Assembly (NCBI GenBank): GCA_017591395.1
Contig: WEDG01002533.1
Location: 29,067 to 93,066, forward strand
Direction: 5' to 3'
DNA: 64,000 nucleotides
From: Schistocephalus solidus
Lineage: Eukaryota > Platyhelminthes > Cestoda > Diphyllobothriidea > Diphyllobothriidae
Shown: one piece after another, positions 58,976 through 64,000 of the stretch
Position numbering within the stretch: the stretch's first letter is position 1
Layout: every line of letters starts with the position of its first letter
Program-made: the position numbers and the translations under genes
Notes under the pieces: generated by a model
Seen by the model: the letters and a program-made list of their open reading frames with translations, nothing else
Databases searched by the model: none
What the model was told of the DNA's origin: nothing

Positions 58976-59484
58976 GTGAACTTTCTAGTATAGTAGTTCA
59001 GGCTTTAAAGATGACTCAATAAGTTCCGAATCAGTCTCCCTCTTCGATATGCATACTTCCGAGCACAGAAAAGTGCATAATATATCCTCACGACAGTAGA
59101 TAACTGCCTCAAGTCGGAAAATTAACAATACACTTTACAAGACTGCAGAATTAACTAGTAAAGGAAAGCGAGGTTTGCATTATTTTGTAGGTATAACTCA
59201 AACACTTTATTTATCAGCGTCCTTTATTCATCGTGGATGAAAATTGGAACGTAACACGAAGATCGCAAACGGTATATTATGGTTGAAAATTATTAGTCTT
59301 GGAAGGACGCATATTGGTAGGTGAAATTGATGAAAGATTTACGTCGGATCTAAAATCCTTCAAAACTTCAATATAATTCTGTGTGGAGCATGTCATGAAC
59401 AATGATGAATTCAGTTCGATTATCGGAATTTTTTATTATTCTTGGGTAAAAAAAAGAATAAACAATAATTCATTATAAACAATT

Positions 59485-59690
59485 TATAAGAAGAGGCGAT
59501 CACTGGAACATGGTGTTTATTGGCCTGACGTTTTGTATTCTCTCTCGAACCCAGCATCAGAAACAGTTGCAGGAAAGCGTACTTGGAGCGCAAGTTTCAC
59601 AGGCAACCACAGTGCTCAACTTCTTGTTAACCTCAATCTTTAGGCCTGTGTAAGCCATTGAGGTCTACCTGTCACAATCTTTTGTGAAAA
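59485..59690 (+). repeat. interspersed repeat B, copy 1
   Basis: GAGGCGATCACTGGAACATGG, TTTATTGGCCTGACGTTTTG and CTCTCGAACCCAGCATCAGA match 61115-61270 in the same orientation, 1.63 kb away. The minus strand reads S-E-T-P-G-Q-stop-like in copy 2, so it may be the 3' end of a Penelope-like or similar ORF. Confidence 0.7.
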
Positions 59691-60517
59691 AAGGGCAGTG
59701 GTTTGTTATAAGCCTGTGCATTATTCCTCGAAACTGTTTCCAGACCTCGGCTACGTTTTCAGATATATCATCTTTCCACTCAATGCGTGCGATTTCAGCC
59801 TTCCTTTGGTCGTAATCACCACGCCAAATGATTTAGCCTGACTGTCCTGGGTGTCTCGAGTACCGAAAATAGCGAGTACTGCCAAAGCAGGACGACATGG
59901 TCACTTTTACTGATATTGTGATAACAAGATCAAAGCAATGGCCTGTTAGTCGTCGCACACTGTGGTTCAAAACGTGGTGGGTTGAGTGAGAAGAAGCTTA
60001 ATCGTTATGTTCAAAAGGCAACCGGAAAATGCAATTTCTGAGGTATATGCTTACATCGAACTAATGTAAATGTGAGGCGCATTAACGCCAACCATGATCT
60101 GGACATATTTCCCTGTTGAAAGCCTTTCTAGCTCCTCTAGCAGATTAGCATCAGCCGTGGGCTCCGTGCTGGGAGCGCAAGAAATGTCGTGGCAGGACGC
60201 GTGGGTGAATGAAAACTCAGTGTCCGATCGATTTGCCAATAAGGATGCACGAAATCTTTTGCGCCCTTAGCGACGCCTAATCGAGGGACACTGGCAACCA
60301 AACAATTTACAACAATGATTGGACAACGATGGGTTGATTTCGATTCATATTTCTTTGCTATTAGAGAATCCCCGAACGACCAGAATCATTCTGAATTTTA
60401 TAACAATTTACGCTTCCCATCTATTTTTCACTCACCACCACAAAAGGCCAATTGGCTAGTCATGAATAGGGAGGTGGCGTTTAGTGTAGTAGATGTTTGT
60501 AGAGAATATAAGTTACG

Positions 60518-60588
60518 AGTCGGTGTTTTAGTGGTAGAATGCTCGCCTGCCAGGCGGGTTGCCCCGTTTCGATTCCCGGCTGGCTCAC
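60518..60588 (+). tRNA. tRNA-Gly(GCC), probably a decayed copy
   Basis: 71 nt, the usual eukaryotic length. The acceptor stem GAGTCGG/CTGGCTC pairs at all seven positions (two G-U), and A-box and B-box regions are recognisable (TAGTGGTAGAATGC, TTTCGATTCCC). The anticodon arm CTCGC-CTGCCAG-GCGGG is nearly identical to standard tRNA-Gly with anticodon GCC. The T-stem CCCGT/CCCGG has two mismatches and the loop base after the anticodon is changed, so it may be a pseudogene. A T-run near 60617 could end transcription. Confidence 0.7.
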
Positions 60589-60810
60589 TTCCTCCTATTC
60601 AGCTTCGGCAGTTCTCATTTTTCAATATTCTACCACAAGCATGCCAACAGATCCGACTTCTTGCCCCCGTCCTTTCATCATATTTAACCTATTCCCCACT
60701 GTTAACACTTGACGGGACAAATCACGAAGTTACTTATGCATTCAGCTCATGCGTTATATATAGGGAGCCGAGACAATAGGAATGCATGTTGGTGTAGGGA
60801 TGGAAAAGGG

Positions 60811-60920
60811 AAAAATATGGAACACTTTTACAATTTTGCGTGTCATATTTGCGCCAGGGTCATGCTAATTTTCTCTGTCTCGTTCCAATTTTAGTATACG
60901 TACCTACAAAGCGAGTAAAA
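60811..60920 (-). ncRNA. U6 snRNA-like sequence, diverged, possibly a pseudogene
   Basis: On the minus strand the core reads ATACTAAAATTGGAACGAG, then the invariant ACAGAGA box, ATTAGC (AGC triad present), GACACGCAAA and GTTCCATATTTTT, closing with the U-run of a pol III transcript (60811-60815). The 5' end (CTCGCTT...GTATACTAAAATTGG) is recognisable but altered. About one position in six or seven of the central domain differs from the near-universal U6 sequence, including the internal stem-loop (GCGCAAATATGA), so it is probably a pseudogene. U6 catalyses splicing in the spliceosome. Confidence 0.75.
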
Positions 60921-61114
60921 CCTGCGCGTCCTTTTCATCATGCTTACTTCATTTACAAAAAGCGGCTTTTTACAGTAGCTGAAATACGTTCTTTGTGCCA
61001 ATAACGTCGTGAGTAAAGATGCAGTTTGTTCGAGTACAGGGAAAATCTAGTTGAATATTCGGAGGTGAAAATAAGAATAACTATCAAGTAATAATATTAA
61101 AGTCAGAGGAAGTA

Positions 61115-61270
61115 GAAGAGGCGATCGATGGAACATGGTGTTTATTGGCCTGGCGTTTCGGATTCTCCCTCGAACCCATCATCAGAGACAGTTGCAGGAA
61201 AGGGCAATTGGGTCACAAGTTGCGCAGGCAACCACAGACCTACTATCGCTGGTAGTCCTAGTGTTCATCG
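61115..61270 (+). repeat. interspersed repeat B, copy 2
   Basis: Better-preserved copy of 59485-59690. With it, this repeat flanks the tRNA-Gly/U6 stretch on both sides in direct orientation. Confidence 0.7.
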
Positions 61271-61399
61271 CTGGGGATCATATTTGATGCGATGATTGCT
61301 TTTCGGACTGACCTTTAATTTCATTATGGGTAACGATTCCTACCATGACAAATAGTCAGTCATTTGGTTGACTGTCATCGGAACTACTGGTCACCCGCA

Positions 61400-61640
61400 T
61401 CCATCCCGCGTGGTTAGCTATTTTGCCAAGGCAAAATCACAGCTACATATTCTGTGTTGCGATTTAGCCTGGGTAAGTTTGCTAGTCACGTGGGTTAGTT
61501 GCGGTTAATTAGAAGTAGTGGTGACTACGATCCAAATTGCCGAATAATTGTCACGCCAAGACTTGACACCAGTGATAAAATCATGGCTATTAATGACTCG
61601 GGTACAGACACAAAAGCAAATAACGCTTAAAATACGACCC
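61400..61640 (+). repeat. interspersed repeat C
   Basis: Resembles 43700-43890: AAATTGCCGAATAATTGTCA, CACCAGTGATAAAATCATGGC and TTAATGACTCGGGT. It abuts the inverted satellite. Confidence 0.6.
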
Positions 61641-63195
61641 CCAGTACTACTTGTTAGTTGAATGGTCATTACGTGGTTATTTCACCGTGGTTGATTGACT
61701 TTGACCCTAATGTTCATTGAAATTTCTGGTCTAACACTAAAAAGTCATGTCCTGGTCACATACCACCATGTCCTGCACACAGTTATTCCAGAAACTATTT
61801 CCTAAATTAGTATATTGAGTTCATAAATGGAAAACGGCATAGAAAACGCTGGGATACCCAGAAAGGACGCAAACAGCTGTCGGTTTCCCACGCAGCAAAA
61901 GAAACATCGGCGAAACCTGTGTCTTGGCTTTTAGGCAGTACCCATTACGGAAGTACAGTCTAAGGTCTATGCCATATAAGATTAACAATACTTGTAGTAC
62001 AAATTGTTTTAAGAATAGGAATTATGTGGTTATTCAACAGTATTTGAATGCCTTCGACCCTAATGTTCATTGAAATTTCGAGTTCGATGCAAAAATGTCA
62101 TATATCGGTCAGTTATCTGTATGGCCTACACATACTTATTTTATAAATTATTTATCTTCTATTTCTATGGTAAAAATATGTCAGAAAATGAATAAAGAAT
62201 GTTAAGAGACAAACTGAGAAGCTGAACTCCTATTACCGGCATCAAACAGCAGCAGAAACATCGGCAAAACACGTGTTAAGGCTTTTTGCTAACACCTTTT
62301 TTGGATGTACAGTACAACGTCCTTACCATATAGTACAACTTATTCGTAGAATCGGCATTACCTAGTTATTCCACTGTAGTTGATTGTCTTCGACCCAAAT
62401 GTTCATTGACATTTCGGGTCTGAGGCAACAAAGGCAGATATCGGTCAGTTATCTTGATAACCTGCACGTATTATAGCAGAAAGCGCATAGAGAACGCTGA
62501 GGGACCCTTTGAGGAGCTTAAGCCCCCGTTACTGCGTCACATAGCAGCACAATCATCGATGAAACACGTGTCTGCACTTTTAGCTATAACAGATGTTGGA
62601 AGTACGGAAGAATAACTTTGATTTATAAGTTTGATGCAACTTTAAGTATAACTTGTTTGTAGAATAGGCATTGCGTGATTATTACACAGGCTTTGAATAT
62701 CTTCAACCCAAATATTAATTGAGATTTAAAGTCCAAATCAAAACGTCATATACTAATCAGCTTAATCCATGATATATTTGATATATCTATATGATAATTT
62801 CAGTACTCATCTCTCTAATTACTCTCTAGAGTTCATATACCAGAAACCGCATAGAAAACGCTTGGTGACCCACTGAGGAGCCGTCCACTCTTTGCTGCTT
62901 CACGCAGCAGCAGAAACTTAGGCGAAGCACGTGTCTGGGCTTTAAGCTATTACATATGTCAGAAGTACGGTTTATCGTTTTTGCCATATAAGAATTATAT
63001 TACTTGCAGTACGACTTGTTAGTACAGTTGGGATTGGTTGGTTATTCCATTTTGCTTGACTAAACATTCAATTAAATATTCATTTGAAGTTTAGGTTCTG
63101 CCTCGGAAAAAAATGTAAGTCTAGGTCACTTTAAACACCATGTCCATCATATTATAATTCCAGAAAGTATTTCACGATTATTCTCTGGTGTTAAT
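61641..63195 (-). repeat. 355-bp satellite, inverted and diverged array
   Basis: Reverse complement of the array at 821-3613. TGTTCATTGAAATTTC-type landmarks are at 61711, 62064, 62400, about 62713 and about 63077 (spacing 353, 336, 313, 364), giving about 4.4 units. Units differ more from each other than at the window start and contain small indels, so this array is older or less homogenised. Confidence 0.9.
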
Positions 63196-64000
63196 ATAAT
63201 AGAAGAACATTCACTTATACATTCTTATCATTAACGATGTCCAAAAAATTATTTTGATTATCAGTTGATTTACAGATTTTAAAGTGCAAGGCTTTTGCGG
63301 AGTTGATGTCATGTAAGGGAGTTATAAGCCCTTAAAAATGAATCAAGAATAGCAACTTATAGTCAACATATTCCGCATAAACACGAATTTCATAGCTTTT
63401 CGATCAAGCTCATTAAGTCAGTTAAGAAACTGTCTTAATGGCTTTCAAACCAGAAAATTAAAATATCTCGTTCGTCAGAGGTTCGTTTGTTTTTGGATTT
63501 AATTTTCCCACTGAGTTTTACCTGTTTGTGTTAGTCTACAAAATATGACCTACATGGTCATCAGCAGTAACTAAAGCCCTCTCTCTCCCTCATCATCATA
63601 TTGATAATTCTTCCTCAGACCATACGCCGTGATTTCATTAAATAATCAATCATAAACTGAAATAAGTCTGCCATCCAAAATACTCCACCAAACGATATTA
63701 TAGCTAATGTTAAGTTTCCAAATCAGAAGACTGACTGTATAAAGAACGTTTACTCAGAACGCAAAAAGCACGAGTAAAAGAGTTTTCCCAGACACGACGG
63801 GTTAGATGGCAAGGTGGGAATGTCAAAGGCTGAAGTGTGGCATATCAGAACAAATGTAATCTGGCCCAGCGTACATAACCTTGACAGTTGCTTTCTCGTG
63901 CAGAAATTACGTGATCTCTGAAGGACGCTGACAGCATAAACTGCAGCCCACCATTTTACAGGTGGCAGCAAAGCGGTGGGGAACACCAGTGCCTGGCGAT
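63196..64000. other. unassigned DNA
   Basis: No feature supported. A 78-codon minus frame at 63750-63986 has no recognised domain. Confidence 0.35.

Noticed and set aside
61140..61200. Hammerhead-like CTGATGA...GAAAC on the minus strand of repeat B
   Set aside because: An extra T separates the core from stem II, no stem III or cleavage triplet fits, and the 59.5-kb copy has both core motifs changed. It reads better as the end of an ORF.
1..64000. CRISPR arrays, bacterial operons or phage
   Set aside because: The tandem repeats have no spacer pattern, genes have introns, and the retroelements are eukaryotic.

Overview
The window looks like nuclear DNA of a flatworm, most likely a diphyllobothriidean tapeworm (Spirometra / Dibothriocephalus / Schistocephalus group). 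This is inferred from the retroelement proteins: a C2H2 zinc-finger plus endonuclease plus reverse-transcriptase element whose wording I know from those worms, and Penelope-like and CR1/jockey-like remnants. DNA is AT-rich, long ORFs are absent, introns are present and repeats dominate. There is no bacterial operon structure and no CRISPR.

Layout. 1-0.8 kb: weak retroelement trace. 0.8-3.6 kb: about eight tandem copies of a 355-bp satellite. 3.6-4.4 kb: tandem ~305-bp units, each headed by a tRNA-derived SINE-like block. 4.4-10.5 kb: mostly unassigned AT-rich DNA, with possible minus-strand exons of a small cysteine-rich protein gene (10527-10631, perhaps 6901-7062). 11.3-15.6 kb: a plus-strand gene for a small secreted protein, with TATA box, signal-peptide exon, a four-cysteine exon and a Kunitz-domain exon; its intron 1 holds an antisense Penelope-like fragment. 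20-33 kb: five decayed non-LTR retroelement pieces, one split by a SINE-like insertion. 33.9-38.9 kb: scrambled pieces of the zinc-finger non-LTR element. 39-47 kb: a ~2.2 kb segment present twice, about 5.6 kb apart. 48.3-48.9 kb: Penelope-like RT tail. 50.8-53.6 kb: five tandem ~540-bp units. 53.9-56.4 kb: the best gene here, nine exons on the minus strand with consistent splice phases, predicted as a secreted 296-residue protein of a family I do not recognise. 57.8-59 kb: interspersed repeat. 60.5-60.9 kb: a tRNA-Gly(GCC)-like gene and, on the other strand, a U6 snRNA-like sequence. 61.6-63.2 kb: the same 355-bp satellite as at the start, inverted and more diverged.

The protein-coding content that can be supported is small and points to secreted, disulfide-rich, fast-evolving proteins built from phase-1 exons with TATA boxes and very short leaders. 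The most interesting structure is the 540-bp array just downstream of the nine-exon gene: on the gene's strand each unit carries a 45-46-nt segment with splice-like borders that resembles the gene's own 45-nt micro-exon. All exon models are hand-made from splice consensus and reading frame; none has transcript support.
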